This document shows, one piece after another, positions 43,051 through 55,897 of a DNA stretch of 64,000 nucleotides. The stretch is from Bilabrum cf. latius. Taxonomy: Eukaryota; Bigyra: Bicosoecida; Bigyra; Bicosoecida. Location: NCBI GenBank assembly GCA_965178125.1, contig OZ237761.1:372001-436000 (forward strand). The letters are read 5' to 3'. Made by a program: the position numbers and the translations under genes. Each line of letters opens with the position of its first letter. Positions within the stretch are counted from its first letter, which is position 1. The notes under the pieces are model-generated. The model was not told the origin of the DNA, made no database searches, and saw only the letters and a program-made list of their open reading frames with translations.

Positions 43051-46000
43051 ATGTGCAGCACAGCGTTCGCCCGCTTGTGGCGGAGCGTGTTGATGCAAGT
43101 GGCGCCACCCGCTTCATACAGTCAAACATTTGAGCAATATGTACTAGAACATGTGCTCCAATCAGAAATGAAGGCGGATTCGATAGAGCAGAGGGATGAG
43201 GCACCGCAGAGCGGACTCGATAGCGGCCCGATCAGGCATGTTAGAGCACAATGGTGCGGCTGCTGCAGCAAGGCCACTGGTCCCATGTAGCAAAATTCAT
43301 AGTCTTCATGTTATGAGGGCTGGCGAGCCGCGTGGCTGCGATGGCCGCCTTCCTGTGGCCCAAGCCTGTCTCCTCCAAGAGTAGAGCACATGTACTCATT
43401 GTACTCTGTCGAAGCAACCAGCACGTATCGCCGAGGGGTATATTTAGTATGTTTGGCATTGGCTATGTACTACTGGTTTGATTCAGTGGTGTTCGATGTG
43501 CACAACCCCACATTTCCTGAATTGCGCCCTGATCGCACCTCGTACCAGTGGGCAATCGTTGGTCGCAGCTTGCAGCTCGGCGCGATGATTGTCTGCATGT
43601 TGGTATATATCAATCGCTACAGCGTGCCCAGTGGATCCCTTAAATTCGTAGAGCTACTCATGTGGATTTTGACTTCACTAGGGCAGCACATACGAGCGTC
43701 GCTGTCAAAGGACCCAGTCGAGTTTAGCCGATTCATTACCGGCTGGGGCGCCCTGGTGAAGCTGGCGGTTGCAACATTCACTGGTCTTGGCTTTGAGCTG
43801 ACGACCATTTTCTGCCTCTTTGATACGCTGGCTCAGAACTACGTACAGTATTTCTACGACCCGGCGCACCTTCGGCTGGCATCGCTCCAATTCAGCCTTA
43901 TCAATGGCCTGCTGGCAATGGCTGGAAGCTTCTGGCTGGAGCACGCAGCCCGTGAGACCTTCCTGCTTCGCCTGCGCCTATACACGCAGCTGGTGCGAGG
44001 CGCCAATGCCGCCCTCTCCCAGCACGGCATGCTGGACGGGTCTCCCGCCGCTGTGGCCCTGGTGGGCGCGGGGTATGCCACCGTGCGTCTCGACGCCGGC
44101 CCCAACTCCACAGCGGGGCATGGTGTGTCGCCTGGCAAACGCTGCTATCGAATCGACCTGCACCGCAATCCCACCGTGGTAGTGTCCACCACGGGCCTGC
44201 AGCGAATCCTGGACGGCTTGCAGGAGGCCTTCCAGAAGCACGGGCTGGACTGGATGCACACCCAGGAGAGCCTGGATGAGAGCTCACACGGCGGAGGTAG
44301 AGGAGCCCGCAGCCGCTCTATGGACGATGGAGATGGCGATGGTGGTGGCAGCAGAGAGAAAGCCCCCATGCTGAAGTACACCGGCAGGGACTTAATTGGC
44401 ATGCTGGGTGTGTGCGGGCAAGACAGGCCCATCGCGTACTGGGCTCTCTTCTGTGCCTCGGACAGGCAAGACTCTGACTTTCGCACGGCTGCTCTGCGCG
44501 CATCTTTGAACCACGGAGTGCACTCTGTGTCTCTCGTTTAGGGCATCGAGAAGCATAAGGCCTTTGCTGGACTCAGGAAGAGGAAGACGAGAGCCAGGGA
44601 GCCGGCATGCAGCAGTGCATCGGGCGCGTTGGCGGGACAAGACGGATCGCCTCGCGCCCAGAAGTCATTGTCCCAGCCAAGTAGCTCCAGCACCTCATCC
44701 AATACATCCGAATAGCGAGCCAGTCCCAAAGCGCCCGCGGTTCCCAGGGCAAGCGAGAGTGCGCAAGGGTGGGAGTACAGTGATTCGCCGCCTGCCAAAA
44801 CGACCGCTGACTCGCGACACCTGGGCATGCACATGCTGCTATCTCCAACGCGTAGTCGGTATGACCATTCGCATGATCGAAGCCCCGCAAATGATACGCG
44901 AACAGAGCTCGACCATTAGAACAGGCGGGATCGCAACATCATCCCTTCAGCTGGCCAACCAGCCACCATCCGGTGGGCCGCCTCCGACCGGGGTGGAATG
45001 GGCGCCTCGGTGGACGAGAGCTTCAGCACGCAGAGCGTGATCGAACACCCACAAGTCGTGTCGGCGTCGAGTGCTGCCAGAGAAGAATCCTCGGCTCCCG
45101 TTGACGAGTTCGACGTTGCCGTGCAGGACTGGACTGCGCAGAACACAGCTAGCTCTCGCAGCCTCGCTACAGGCGGGCGCGGGCAGCCACGAGCTCCAGC
45201 AAGGGTCCCACGGAGGGGCTCACATGGATCAAGTGCGCAAAGAAATGGGAACCTCGGTACAGATACCGGCGAGGGTGCTAGCAGATCGTGCGCAAGGGAC
45301 GCTGCTATGGCTTGTGATATTGCTTTCGGTTGTAACCCGTGCTGCTGCCTGTCTTTCTGCTGCGATTGCCGCTTCGATGGACCAGTACGAGAGGTAGGCG
45401 GTCCCGGTGACAGCATCTTGCAGCTGTCCGACAGACTCACGGAGCTCTTCTATGTCAGTCGATCTGCAGCGAGCGTCGGGGCAACGCTGGAGCTGCAGCC
45501 GCTGCAGCAAGTCAGGGCCGCGGTGGAGCCGTGGCACGAGCTGCAGCGCATGAAGGAAGAGAGCGAGCGCCTGCAAGATGCATCGCTGCGGCGAGCGAGC
45601 GACCCTGCCGGTGCCGGGCTGCACCGTATGCGGTCCTTGTACGACGATCCTGGTCTGATCCGAGCGATCTCGTCGCATCACGAGGAACCGGTGCCAGCTC
45701 TCCGGAGGTACGGGAGCCGTCGCAAGCCGAAGCCACGCGCGAATGCCTTCCCTGGTGTTGCCTACGCACCCGATCCAGATGACAGCAGCCGGCTGTCTAC
45801 CACTCACGAGGCAGGAGGCCAGGATCCTACTGTGAGGATGGCAGAAAGCGCGTCACACCCTGAAGGCCGGCACCAGGATCAGGTTCGCCCAGCGTCAGAG
45901 ACAGGGGCGCAGCACGTGGAGCCTCTCGCGGAGTTTCCCGGCGGACGGCTGGTGGCGCGTTCCCAGTCATCGCAGATGAATAGCTCCAGGGCGCTGAGGT

Positions 46001-47166
46001 CTTCCTCAGCTGCGTCCGTGCAAATGCCACCGGAGGCCATGAGCGGTGGAGCTTTGAGGGGTGACCATGCAGGTCGAGGCGCCAATGTGCGGCAGCTCGC
46101 ACCCTTGTAGTCGAGCGTGACTGGATCGGGCTGCTCCACCCAGTCGTCCGCGAATGCGACCCAAGATGGCATCGAGCAGTTCCTGCATCGTGCCGGGCCA
46201 GATCGCAATATAAGTCCTGCTCCAGTGTCTCTGGACTCACGCACGGACCGCAGCCGGCTTCACCTCGCTAACGACACAGTGGAACCACAGCAAGGTGGCG
46301 ATACCGCGGATACCGGAGACACGGGCGGCCACGACGACGTTCACGGTAGTGCGGTGTTCCGGTCCTGTCCAGCCGGAAGCAGAGCAGCACAGATACGAAG
46401 AAAGGCATCGAGTTCCGGCAGATCAGGCTCGCCGGGGCTGGCAGCTGCAGCAACGGTGGCCGCCCGCATTCGCCTCGTTCAGCCACCGGAGTGGCAGGAC
46501 CAGAGTGTGGGCAAGGGACTGCTGAGGACCGGCATCGACCCGAAGAAGACGAACAAAAGGAACAAGAGTGTAAAAGCAAAAGCAAGGCAGACGCTATTGC
46601 AATCGCAATCGGTGACTGGCAACGAGGAAGGTGCAGCCGCTGGCAGCATAGGTCGGATTACAGGTAACTTAGTAGGGGATGTAGAGCCATCTCATTCTGG
46701 ATCCACAGGTGACGATCAAGAGCACCTCAGGTACCGGTCGGGCGGTGCCGGGGCTGCTGCAGTGGACAATCAGCAGGTCCAGCAGATGGTGGAGGTGAAA
46801 CGCAGGTTCCGGGGCTTGTTGTCCAGGCTGCAGGGACACGAAGATGAGAATGTGTATTCTGGCCAGGAGCATCATGATGATGGGTCTCATTGGGCACTCA
46901 GTGCATCCCTGGCGCGTGACGATGGGCGGGGATTGGCGAGTGGCGACGCTGGACGCGGGGCTCACCGCGCCGGGGAGCACGCATGGCCCCATAACGTCTC
47001 TTCGCCGAGGCCCAGGAGCGGCTGGCCCATCCTTCGGTCCACCCCTGACGAGAGGCATGTCGTGCTGCGGGTGGGGCTTGGCAACACGGTAGTGGCTGAG
47101 GTGTACCTGATGGCGAGGAGGCACGAAGGGGGCGCGGTTGTGTCGCTGACCCTGATGTCGAACTGA
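43051..47166 (+). CDS. Array paralogue 2: multi-pass membrane protein, unknown family (1371 aa)
   Basis: An intronless frame with six TAG codons ends at TGA. ATG 43051 (MCSTAFARLW) lines up with the other copies. It has PPASYSQTFEQYVLEHVLQ and WCGCCSK. Hydrophobic segments lie near residues 130-148, 168-186, 199-212, 233-257 and 275-295, followed by ETFLLRLRLYTQLVRGANAALSQHG. Then come NPTVVVSTTGLQRILDGLQEAFQKHGLDW, APMLKYTGRDLIGMLGV, FDVAVQDWTAQ, a dense Cys cluster (NPCCCLSFCCDC), ELFYVSRSAASVGATLEL, VPALRRYGSRRKPKPR, TVAARIRLVQPPEW, MVEVKRRFRGLLSRLQG, and the C-terminal WPILRSTPDERH domain. The 6-TM-like layout with an amphipathic exit helix recalls membrane cyclases, but no cyclase domain is present. 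The Cys cluster could be palmitoylated or bind metal. Confidence 0.87.
45300..45736 (+). repeat. Near-identical tract shared with 53815-54247
   Basis: About 435 bp, from the Cys cluster (ATGGCNTGTGATATTGC) through the RRYGSRRKPK codons, is almost identical between array paralogues 2 and 4 although sequence on both sides has diverged strongly. This suggests gene conversion. Confidence 0.85.
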
Positions 47167-47169
47167 AAT
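47020..47169 (+). repeat. Conserved 3' coding block, array copy 2
   Basis: Same block as 42647-42796. Identity with copy 1 extends downstream through TTGAATTCGGGTTGTAGTC and TATACGCCCAAG to about 47226. Confidence 0.9.
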
Positions 47170-47502
47170 AGTTGAATTCGGGTTGTAGTCATGCTTCGTG
47201 GTCTGTATACGCCCAAGGTGCGAGCTAGGAAGGAAGGAAGGAAGGAAGGAAGGAAGGAAGGAAGGAAATTCTGGTTTAAGATGCAATAGGTACGCCAAGG
47301 TGCGGCGCGTTGTTGAATTGAAGATGAAAACATGTACTGGCTGGCTACAAAAATAGCATTTTGCACTCTGGGTGAATACTTTCTTGCCTAGTGCAGCATA
47401 TTAAGCTTGTATGCTCAAATAAAGGTAGTTCCTTTTTCATCTAGCAGGTTTTAATTGATCGCGCCGGACTTTGCACGTGCCTGTCTGCCTAATTTGTGGA
47501 GC
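47167..47502. other. Intergenic region, array paralogues 2 and 3
   Basis: 336 bp. The first 60 bp duplicate the region downstream of paralogue 1, and a GGAA microsatellite lies at 47227-47267. The rest is AT-richer with no gene. Confidence 0.6.
47227..47267. repeat. GGAA microsatellite
   Basis: About ten uninterrupted AGGA/GGAA units, inserted where the duplicated downstream sequence shared with paralogue 1 breaks off. Confidence 0.95.
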
Positions 47503-50500
47503 ATGTGCATAGCAACTATTTAGTCGTTGTGGAGAAGCATCTCTATGCAGCTTGCGCCCCCAAAGTCGTACATTCAAACGGTAGAATAGCACGTGCTTGA
47601 GCATGTGCTACAGTAGATCAGTGTAGGCTAGAAGGCAATTACAGAGTCAGCGCAAGCTAAAGTGCTATGGTGCAGCTGCTGTAGCCGACCTAGCACAAGC
47701 GCCTAGCCCTCAATCCATGGTAGCAACCTACTAATATTTGATGGCTGTAGGGCTTCATGGCTCCGGTGGTCCCCTGCGTGGGGGCCAAGCATCGCACCTC
47801 GACCGGTAGAGCACATGTACTCCATGTACATGGTAGAGGCGTATGGGACCGTTCGTCGAGCAGTGTATGGCGTCTGCCTCTGTCTTAGTTTGTACTATTG
47901 GCTTGATACAGCAGTTTTGGCGGTAAATGATCCGCTGTTCCCAGAACTTGAACCAGATCGCAAGTCATACCGGTGGTCTGTAGCTGGTCGCATCATGCAG
48001 TTCGCATCCATGGTGATCTGCATCGCAATATATACAGAGAGATTCGTCATACCATCAGGCGCCATTCGCCTGCTTGAGCTGCTGATGTGGATGCTGGCGT
48101 CGCTGGGACAGCACGTGCGTGCATCCCAGGCACAGGAGCCCATCGAGTTCAGCCGGTTTTTGACAGGTTGGGGGGCTTTGGCGAAAATGTCAGCGGCCAC
48201 ATTCAGTGGACTCGGCTTTGAGCTGACGGCCATTTTCTGCCTCTTTGACACGCTGGCTCAGAACTACGTACAGTATTTCTACGACCCGGCGCACCTTCGG
48301 CTGGCATCGCTCCAGTTTAGCCTCGTCAACAGCGCCCTTGCGATTGCAGGAAGCTTTTTGCTAGAAAAGGCCGCCCGTGAGACCTTCCTGCTTCGCCTGC
48401 GCCTGTACACGCAGCTGGTGCGAGGCGCCAATGCCGCTTTGTCCCAGCACGGCATGCTGGACGGGTCTCCCGCCGCTGTGGCCCTGGTGGGCGCGGGGTA
48501 TGCCACCGTGCGACCAAATGCTCCAAAACAAGCAGATTCAAAGGAGACGTGCACTAAGCGATATTTACGAATCGACCTGCATCGCAATCCCACCGTGGTT
48601 GTGTCCACCACGGGCCTGCAGCGAATCCTGGACGGCTTGCAGGAAGCCTTCCAGAAGCACGGGCTGGACTGGATGAATTTTGTGAGGGGTGGTCGGGACG
48701 CTATGCCCCAAGACGATATCGTCAGCTCGCGTATCGGACATTTTAGCTCGCAAGCGCCCATGCTCGAGCACACGGGCAAGGACCTCGTCAGGATGCTCGG
48801 CGTGTGCAAGCAGGACAGACCGCTGGCCTACTGGGCGCTGTTCTGCGCGCCTAATCGGCAGGACGATGACTTTCGTGCTGCTGCTCTGCGCGCGTCTCTG
48901 AGCTTGGAGGAGCACTCTGTGTCGCTGCTGAAGGGCATCAAGAATCATGGCGCATTCACTGGCTTGCGGACGGTTCAAGTTGATCGCAGGGAGCAGCACA
49001 CAGGCCCTCAACGACTTGCTTCGAGCGATCCTTCATAGGACCTCGTGACCGCGTCGAATGGTGGGCTTGGGAATCTCTCGCCGGCGTCCAAGGGTGGTGC
49101 ATAGCTTCGTGTAAGCGAGTATGTTCGTGGTGGCGGAGTTAGCGGGGAGGATGAAGATACCGCGCTGCAATCGATCAAGTTAGCTGCTGATGGTCGGGCA
49201 GCCCAGCTGAACTCGCCTGCCGGCAGTAGCAACGACACCCAACGTTCCCATGTAACGGCGAAGGAACTGACACTGCTAGGCAGGGTGGTGGCAATGTCAT
49301 CTGCACACCCGCCTACAAGTGTTCACGCTCACTCACAACGACCCAATTCTGTTAACACTCAGTCGACTGGCGCCACGGATCATCCCGCCGCCGGGTCGGT
49401 CGACGCTAGCTCGAGTGCCCACACCATGCCAGGCGACCCAAGTTTTCTCACGCATCTGGGGGGACCACATGTGCAGGACCATGCAAACGGCTTGCTTGTT
49501 GCGAGTGAGCCGTGGGTTGAAAGCTCGTACCAATCAATAGACGTGGCTGTGCAAGACTGGACAGGCACCACGCTGCGGCAACGGTCGGGCCCTGGACGTA
49601 CTAGGACGGAAGCTCAATAGCCGCGAGAGTTTGAAGAATCACGCACGGCTGGCACCGGTAGCAATGTAACCATGTCATCTTTGCTGTGTGACTGGGCGGC
49701 GTGCTGCCTTCGAACATTTGTGGTTTGTGATGTTGTTTTTGGCTGTGGTCCGTGCTTGTACTGCTGCTAGTGCTTTCGCTAGGTCATCGAGGGAGACTTG
49801 CCCGGCGAGCACAGCGATGCCATTCTTCAACTAGCCGACCAGCTGACTGAGCTATTCTACGTCAGCAGAACAGCGGCGTACTACGGTGCCTCGCTGGAGC
49901 TAGAGCCACTGGAGCAAATCAGGAGTGCGGTGGAGCCCTGGCAAGAGCTTGATCGAATGAGGCTGGCAGTCGCCCGGCGGGGAAGCGGTGAGCCCCATTC
50001 CTACGGGTTGTCATCGCCTGCGGTAGAGACTCCGTCGGACAATCAAATACGGTCAGTGTATGATGATCCAGGCGTTGTCAACGCAGTGGCAGCACCTCCT
50101 GAAGAGCCTGTGCCGGCTCTCCGCAGGTATGGCAGCCGGCGCAAGCCCAAGCCGCGCACGCAGCATATTCCGGGGGCCGCATACATGGTGAAAAGCGATG
50201 GTTTGCAAGGCACGAAGAGCTCTCAGAGCGTCGATGCCGCTGCCTTTGGAATCGAAATGGGGATTTCGCCCGTCACGGGCCAGAGTTAGGCTCGATCGAC
50301 GCATGCATCGCAGTAGCCCACTTCCAGCACTACTGGCTAGGTGTATGAAGAGAGGTAGCCAGACGCAGCAGCCCCCGGAGAATTTCCTGAAAGAATACCA
50401 CATTCAGGATACGTGTCTACGGATCGAAGTGCTACTGGACCACCGTTGTCGCCCTTGTCATCTTCCAAAGTTCAGGCGAGGCAGGCACATGGCAGGCTAC

Positions 50501-51459
50501 GGCGGGCGAGAGTGTTCCCATCTCAGTCTGATGCTAGCATCAAGACCACGAGCCAAGACATACACCTGCAATCCAAGCCAGGCAGATTACGAGGCGGAGG
50601 GACGCTGGCCAAGGAGGTCCGCGAAGACGCAGAGCCTGTCGAGCTCGGCGCCACGTACCGCAATTTCGAAGGACATCAGGGTTTGGCAGCTGCCAGCGGT
50701 CACGACCCGGCTGGGAGCCTTCGCTTGGGCGGGCTTGGAGGTCACGCTGGACACGTGCCGCCTGCCACTACAGTAGCATCCCGGATTCGCCTCGTTCACC
50801 CAAGCCGTTGGCAAGGGCTGCCGTCTTCTGCCGGACTCCTTGGCGCAACCGAACAGCAGCAGTTGAGGCAGCCGCAGGTGCAGGGCAAAGGAGGAGCATC
50901 CGCCCCGAAAGCGGGTGCGGACGACGATACATCGGATGCATCGTTTGCAGAATCGGGCATGCAACCAGACCGTGGAGCATCGGAAGCTGGCCAGCTCACG
51001 CAGGTACAGGAGATGGTGGAGGTGCGGCGTCGGTTCCGTGGCTTACTCTCTAGACTGCAAGGGCAGGGGCAGGGGCAAGGTCTGAGACATATCAAACACA
51101 CTGGATCGAGCATTGCTGTCGGCACTGGAGATACCAGCAAGAGCGCGCGGAAGATGCACGCTGCTGTGGGCGGCGAGGAGGTACCTAGGCCTTTGCGGCA
51201 GCCTGGCTACTAGTAGGAGGAACAGCAGGACGATTTGGCGGAGCTCGGGGACGATTACGTGCATGATCTATCTCGGTCACTGTAGCGATCGTCTTCACGG
51301 CGATCGGATAGCGGCTGGCCCATCCTTCGGTCCACCCCTGACGAGAGGCATGTCGTGCTGCGGGTGGGGCTGGGCAACACGGTGGTGGCTGAGGTGTGCC
51401 TGATGGCGAGGAGGCACGAAGGGGGCGCGGTTGTGTCGCTGACTCTGATGTCGAACTGA
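47503..51459 (+). CDS. Array paralogue 3: multi-pass membrane protein, unknown family (1318 aa)
   Basis: An intronless frame with about 17 TAG codons ends at TGA. ATG 47503 begins MCIATI-TAG-SLWRS. The N-terminal signature reads SYIQTVE-TAG-HVLEHVLQ-TAG, where copies 1, 2, 4 and 5 all have Gln (CAG or CAA) at the first TAG. Hydrophobic segments, the LLRLRLYTQLVRGAN block, APMLEHTGKDLVRMLGVCKQ, IDVAVQDWTG, a Cys-rich segment with two TAG codons (LYCC-TAG-CFR-TAG), ELFYVSRTAAYYGASLEL, RRYGSRRKPKPR, VASRIRLVHPSRW, MVEVRRRFRGLLSRLQG and the C-terminal domain follow in the family order. Two adjacent TAG codons occur near 51213. With the standard code this gene would break into many pieces. Confidence 0.86.
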
Positions 51460-51462
51460 AAC
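51313..51462 (+). repeat. Conserved 3' coding block, array copy 3
   Basis: Nearly identical to the blocks at 42647, 47020 and 55381. One visible amino-acid change is EVCLMARR for EVYLMARR. Confidence 0.9.
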
Positions 51463-51651
51463 CACATCACATATTTCACGAAGCATGGTCGCTCGTCACA
51501 CCTCGTCCACGGACCCAAATCGAACTAGCCGACGTTTTGACACAAATCACGACAGATTATAGTTAAACTTGTGTAAAGACTGAGCCATACGTTGATTAGC
51601 TGATTCGCCTGTCCAAATCTATATTCGCTACACCTAGATTGCCGCATTGTG

Positions 51652-54600
51652 ATGTGTATGCAAGCAACTCTCCGATGCGCTAGAAGCGTCTTCATTCAAG
51701 TGGCACCACCGACTTCCTACAGCAGAACATTCGAGCAGTACGTGTTGGAGCATGCACTCTAGTCTGAATCTATTTCCGAGGCTGGTACACTGCCTGATGA
51801 TTCACAAGGCATTTCCGATGGCACGGGCGGCGTCGTTGTGGTGCACTGGTGCGGCTGTTGTTAGCCCGGACCACGGAAACACGGCCGTGGCCCTGTCCAG
51901 CTCAGCTAGTCAGCATCATGTTGTGACGCTTGGCGAGCTGCATGGTTGCGCTGGCCGCCAATCTGGGGTCCGGCGGTGTGGCCTCTTCAAGTTGAACACA
52001 TGTACTCGCTGTATGCAGTTGAAGCCACAAGCACCTACCGCCGAGGCGTTTACTTTGTGTGTCTGGTTTTAGCAATATACTACTGGTTTGATTCAGTGGT
52101 TTTCGATGTGCATGACCCGCAGTTTCCAGAGCTTCGGCCGGATCGCATCTCGTATCGCTGGGCGGCTTTTGGTCGCACTCTGCAGCTGTTCTCGATGGTC
52201 GTTTGTGTCACAGTGTACATTGTTAGGTATAGCGTACCAAGTGGTTCGTTGAAGCTGGTAGAGCTCATCATGTGGATATTTGCATCGCTGGGGCAGCACA
52301 TACGCGCCGCAGTCTCGACAGACCCAGTTCAGTTCAGCCGCTTCGTAACCGGCTGGGGGGCCTTGGTGAAGCTGGCGGTTGCTTTTTTCACAGGCATGGG
52401 CTTCGAACTAACGACAGTATTTTGCGTAATTGATGCAGTGGCTCAGAATTTCGTGCAGTATTTCTACGACCCGTCCCACGACAGGTTTGCAGCACTGCAG
52501 TTCAGCATGATCAGCTGCTCATTAGGAGTCATCGGAAGCTTCTTGTTCGAAAAAGCCGCCCGTGAGACCTTCCTGCTTCGCCTGCGCCTGTACACGCAGC
52601 TGGTGCGAGGTGCCAATGCCGCCCTCTCCCAGCACGGCATGCTGGACGGGTCTCCCGCCGCTGTGGCCCTGGTGGGCGCGGGGTATGCCACTGTGCGACT
52701 TGACGTCCCCATGCACGAACCGGGTGCTGCAGGCAGCACTCCTAAGATTAAATACTATCGACTCGACCTGCACCGCAATCCCACCGTGGTGGTGTCCACC
52801 ACGGGCCTGCTGCGAATCCTGGACGGCTTGCAGGAAGCCTTCCAGAAGCATGGGCTAGACTGGATACACCTGATAGATCGCCATGCAGGAAGGTCCAGCT
52901 CGACGGATGGCCGAAGCGCTACGGGCTAGGAGCCAGCCCCCATGCTCGAGCACACGGGCAAGGACCTCGTCAGGATGCTCGGCGTGTGCAAGCAGGACAG
53001 ACCGCTGGCGTACTGGGCGCTGTTCTGCGCGCCCGATCGGCAGGACGATGACTTTCGTGCTGCTGCTCTGCGCGCGTCTCTGAGCTTGGAAGAGCACTCT
53101 GTGTCGCTGCTGAAGGGCATTAAAAAGCTGGGTGCGTGCGCATACCTGCGGGACAGAGATGATGGCCGACATATTTCCGTCGAATCGGCACGGCTGCACA
53201 CCGCCACTCGCAGGGGCAGCAAGCTTTAGACGTCCCTGGCGCTGTCGCCCGTACTCCCCCGACAGACCATGGGATACAACGCACAAGAATCACACAGCCA
53301 AGCAGTCGCATTGTCTAGCGCCTAGAATTAGGCCGATTCCAGTCTTACACACGATGATAAGGTTGGAGTCAGCCAGCTCCATGCGAGCGCCATGCAGAGG
53401 TCAGACACATCTTGCGATTCGAAAGAAGATACAAGCCGCACCTCGTCACGATAGCATAGGTCTATACAACCTGCAGGTGTGTTGATTGGTGGATCGGTTG
53501 ACGAGAGTGGCACGAGTGACACCACAGCTACAAGCGCGGATGATGTTGCTGCGCTCGTCCACCAGCCGCCACTGGAGCATTTGTCCTCATAGTCGACTGT
53601 GTCCATGGCCGGCATCGAGGTGGCAGTACGAGACTGGACCGCCCAGCGGATCCAGAGAGAGCAGCATAACGAACATGGCTCTGCACGTGGCGAAGGCGGG
53701 TCTGGCCACAGTGACTGTGGGCTAGATGGCGTAGCAAGGAGCCCCTCTACCGATGATTACGAGGCATACAGTGTGTTCCAAACGGTCAGCAGCCATAAAA
53801 GCTGCACGCGCGACGCTGCTATGGCATGTGATATTGCCTTCGGTTTCAACCCGTGCTGCTGCCTGTCTTTCTGCTGCAATTGCCGCTTCGATGGACCAGT
53901 GCGAGAGGTAGGCGGTCCCGGTGACAGCATCTTGCAGCTGTCCGACAGACTCACAGAGCTCTTCTATGTCAGTCGATCTGCAGCGAGCGTCGGGGCAACG
54001 CTGGAGCTGCAGCCGCTGCAGCAAGTCAGAGCCGCGGTGGAGCCGTGGCACGAGCTGCAGCGCATGAAGGAAGAGAGCGAGCGCCTGCAAGATGCATCGC
54101 TGCGGCGGGCGAGCGACCCTGCCGGTGCCGGGCTGCACCGTATGCGGTCCTTGTACGACGATCCTGGTCTGATCCGAGCGATCTCGTCGCATCACGAGGA
54201 ACCGGTGCCAGCTCTCCGGAGGTACGGGAGCCGTCGCAAGCCGAAGCAACGTGTCCACGCGATGCCTGGGGTGGCGTATGCTACCAATGCTGACAACGTG
54301 CAGCGCACGACGACTGGTGTATCGGATGATAGTACTATGCAGTGGCAGGGGAATCCAACCAGCGGTGACGTGAGCACACCGCTGGCGGAGTTCATCGGCG
54401 GCCGGCTAGTGGCGCGGCCAAGGTCAGGAAGCAACAGGGTCCTCGGTGAAGCTTCGTCTGCCGTGCACCCGACTCATGCTGCGGCACCAAGTGATATTGA
54501 GTAGGTGCACGAGCTGGCTTGTGCTGAACCAGGCATGGCTCCATCGGCCGAGCAGGAGCAGGCACGGTCGCGTGGTGACAGGGAACAACGGGAGCTACAC

Positions 54601-55527
54601 GCGACTTCGCTGGACTCCGCCCTGAGCAGAGGCAGGGAGTCATCTATGATGAGTGCGTCCGATGAGCCCGCACCTGACAGCAGCAAAGGCCATTCGCTGG
54701 AAGACTGCTCAAGGTAGCAGTTTAGCTTGGAAGAAGAGACACGTCTGCACAGCAGAAGCACGCCACACCCCTCGACCATAGCGCCAAGTGCACCAGCACT
54801 ACCTGGCTTGCATACCAGAGGTGCCATGGTGCCCGATGCCACAGTCGCAGCCCGCATCCGACTCGTGCACCCCTCAGACTGGAAGAGGTCCCGGCTGGGC
54901 CGTGGCCTGCTACGTGGGTCTGCGGCGGGTGTGAGATCTCCGTTATCTGCAGGAGCGGGAAGTCCTTCCGCTACTGGTGGTTCTGCTGCGAGTGGTGGAT
55001 CCTTGCCTAGAGGTGGGACATCGGAATCCATGGTCTCTCTGTCAACAGATGACGGTGAGGTGTATAGGGGATCAAGCGAGGGCCCAGCCAAGGGCGGGCT
55101 GAGGCAAGGGCATGTCCAGGAGATGGTGGAGGTGCGGCGACGGTTCCGTGGCTTGCTGTCCAGACTGCAGGGTTAGAGTCAGGGGCAGGATTAGAGGCGC
55201 GATGTCAGCCGAGGCCAATTGCACCGTCCATAGCATGGCTCCAGCTGTGTGCATGTGCACCGCAAAGGACCAGGCATATCTGGTGCATCGAGCCTTGAGG
55301 GTGCAGGCGCTTAGCAGGCCGGTCACTCGAGACGAGGCGACATAGATGGTGCTTTCCCAGGGAATGTGCTTGCTTCCAGTGGCTGGCCCATCCTTCGGTC
55401 CACCCCTGACGAGAGGCATGTCGTGCTGCGGGTGGGGCTGGGCAACACGGTGGTGGCTGAGGTGTACCTGATGGCGAGGAGGCACGAAGGGGGCGCGGTT
55501 GTGTCGCTGACTCTGATGTCGAACTGA
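51652..55527 (+). CDS. Array paralogue 4: multi-pass membrane protein, unknown family (1291 aa)
   Basis: An intronless frame with about 15 TAG codons ends at TGA. ATG 51652 begins MCMQATLRCARS. FEQYVLEHAL-TAG-SES has TAG where paralogue 2 has Gln (CAA). Family order is complete: VHWCGCC, five hydrophobic segments, LLRLRLYTQLVRGAN, APMLEHTGKDLVRMLGV, IEVAVRDWTAQ, NPCCCLSFCCNC, ELFYVSRSAASVGATLEL, RRYGSRRKPK, TVAARIRLVHPSDW, MVEVRRRFRGLLSRLQG and the C-terminal domain. DNA blocks are near-identical to paralogue 2 in the Cys region and to paralogue 3 in the GKDLVRMLGV region, so the gene is a mosaic. Confidence 0.87.
53815..54247 (+). repeat. Near-identical tract shared with 45300-45736
   Basis: Counterpart of the paralogue 2 tract. 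Differences are a handful of single bases over about 430 bp. Confidence 0.85.
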
Positions 55528-55530
55528 AAT
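55381..55530 (+). repeat. Conserved 3' coding block, array copy 4
   Basis: Same 150-bp block. Similarity to copies 1 and 2 ends soon after the stop codon here. Confidence 0.9.
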
Positions 55531-55897
55531 CAAAACAATGATGTCTGAATAATTGCTTTGGCTATCAATTCCGAGAATGGGATGCCAGTGGGCGGCGCGG
55601 CCATGTGGTGCGACAGCCCACTCTTGGCTCCCAGCAGGGCGACCGTCCCGTTCTGTCGCGGTTGACTTGATTCGGATGTAATCAATCGGGTCGCGTTTCC
55701 GTGAGCCGCGACTCGATGAAGCCCACTGCGACCATGCCACAGTTTGCCAGTGGTTCAATATCACAAAACCGGAACAGGCATCCTTGTAATCTTCCTTCTG
55801 GATCCTCAGCCAAGCAAAAAGTGCCTAGATCGTCCTTTTCGTTCAGAATAATATTTTTCGCACTTACTTGCAGCGCCTGGTCTCACCTGCGATTGCT
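55528..55897. other. Intergenic region, array paralogues 4 and 5
   Basis: 370 bp with no supported gene. TTACTTGCAG at 55864-55873 resembles a splice acceptor and could end a 5' UTR intron of paralogue 5, but I cannot place a donor. Confidence 0.45.
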
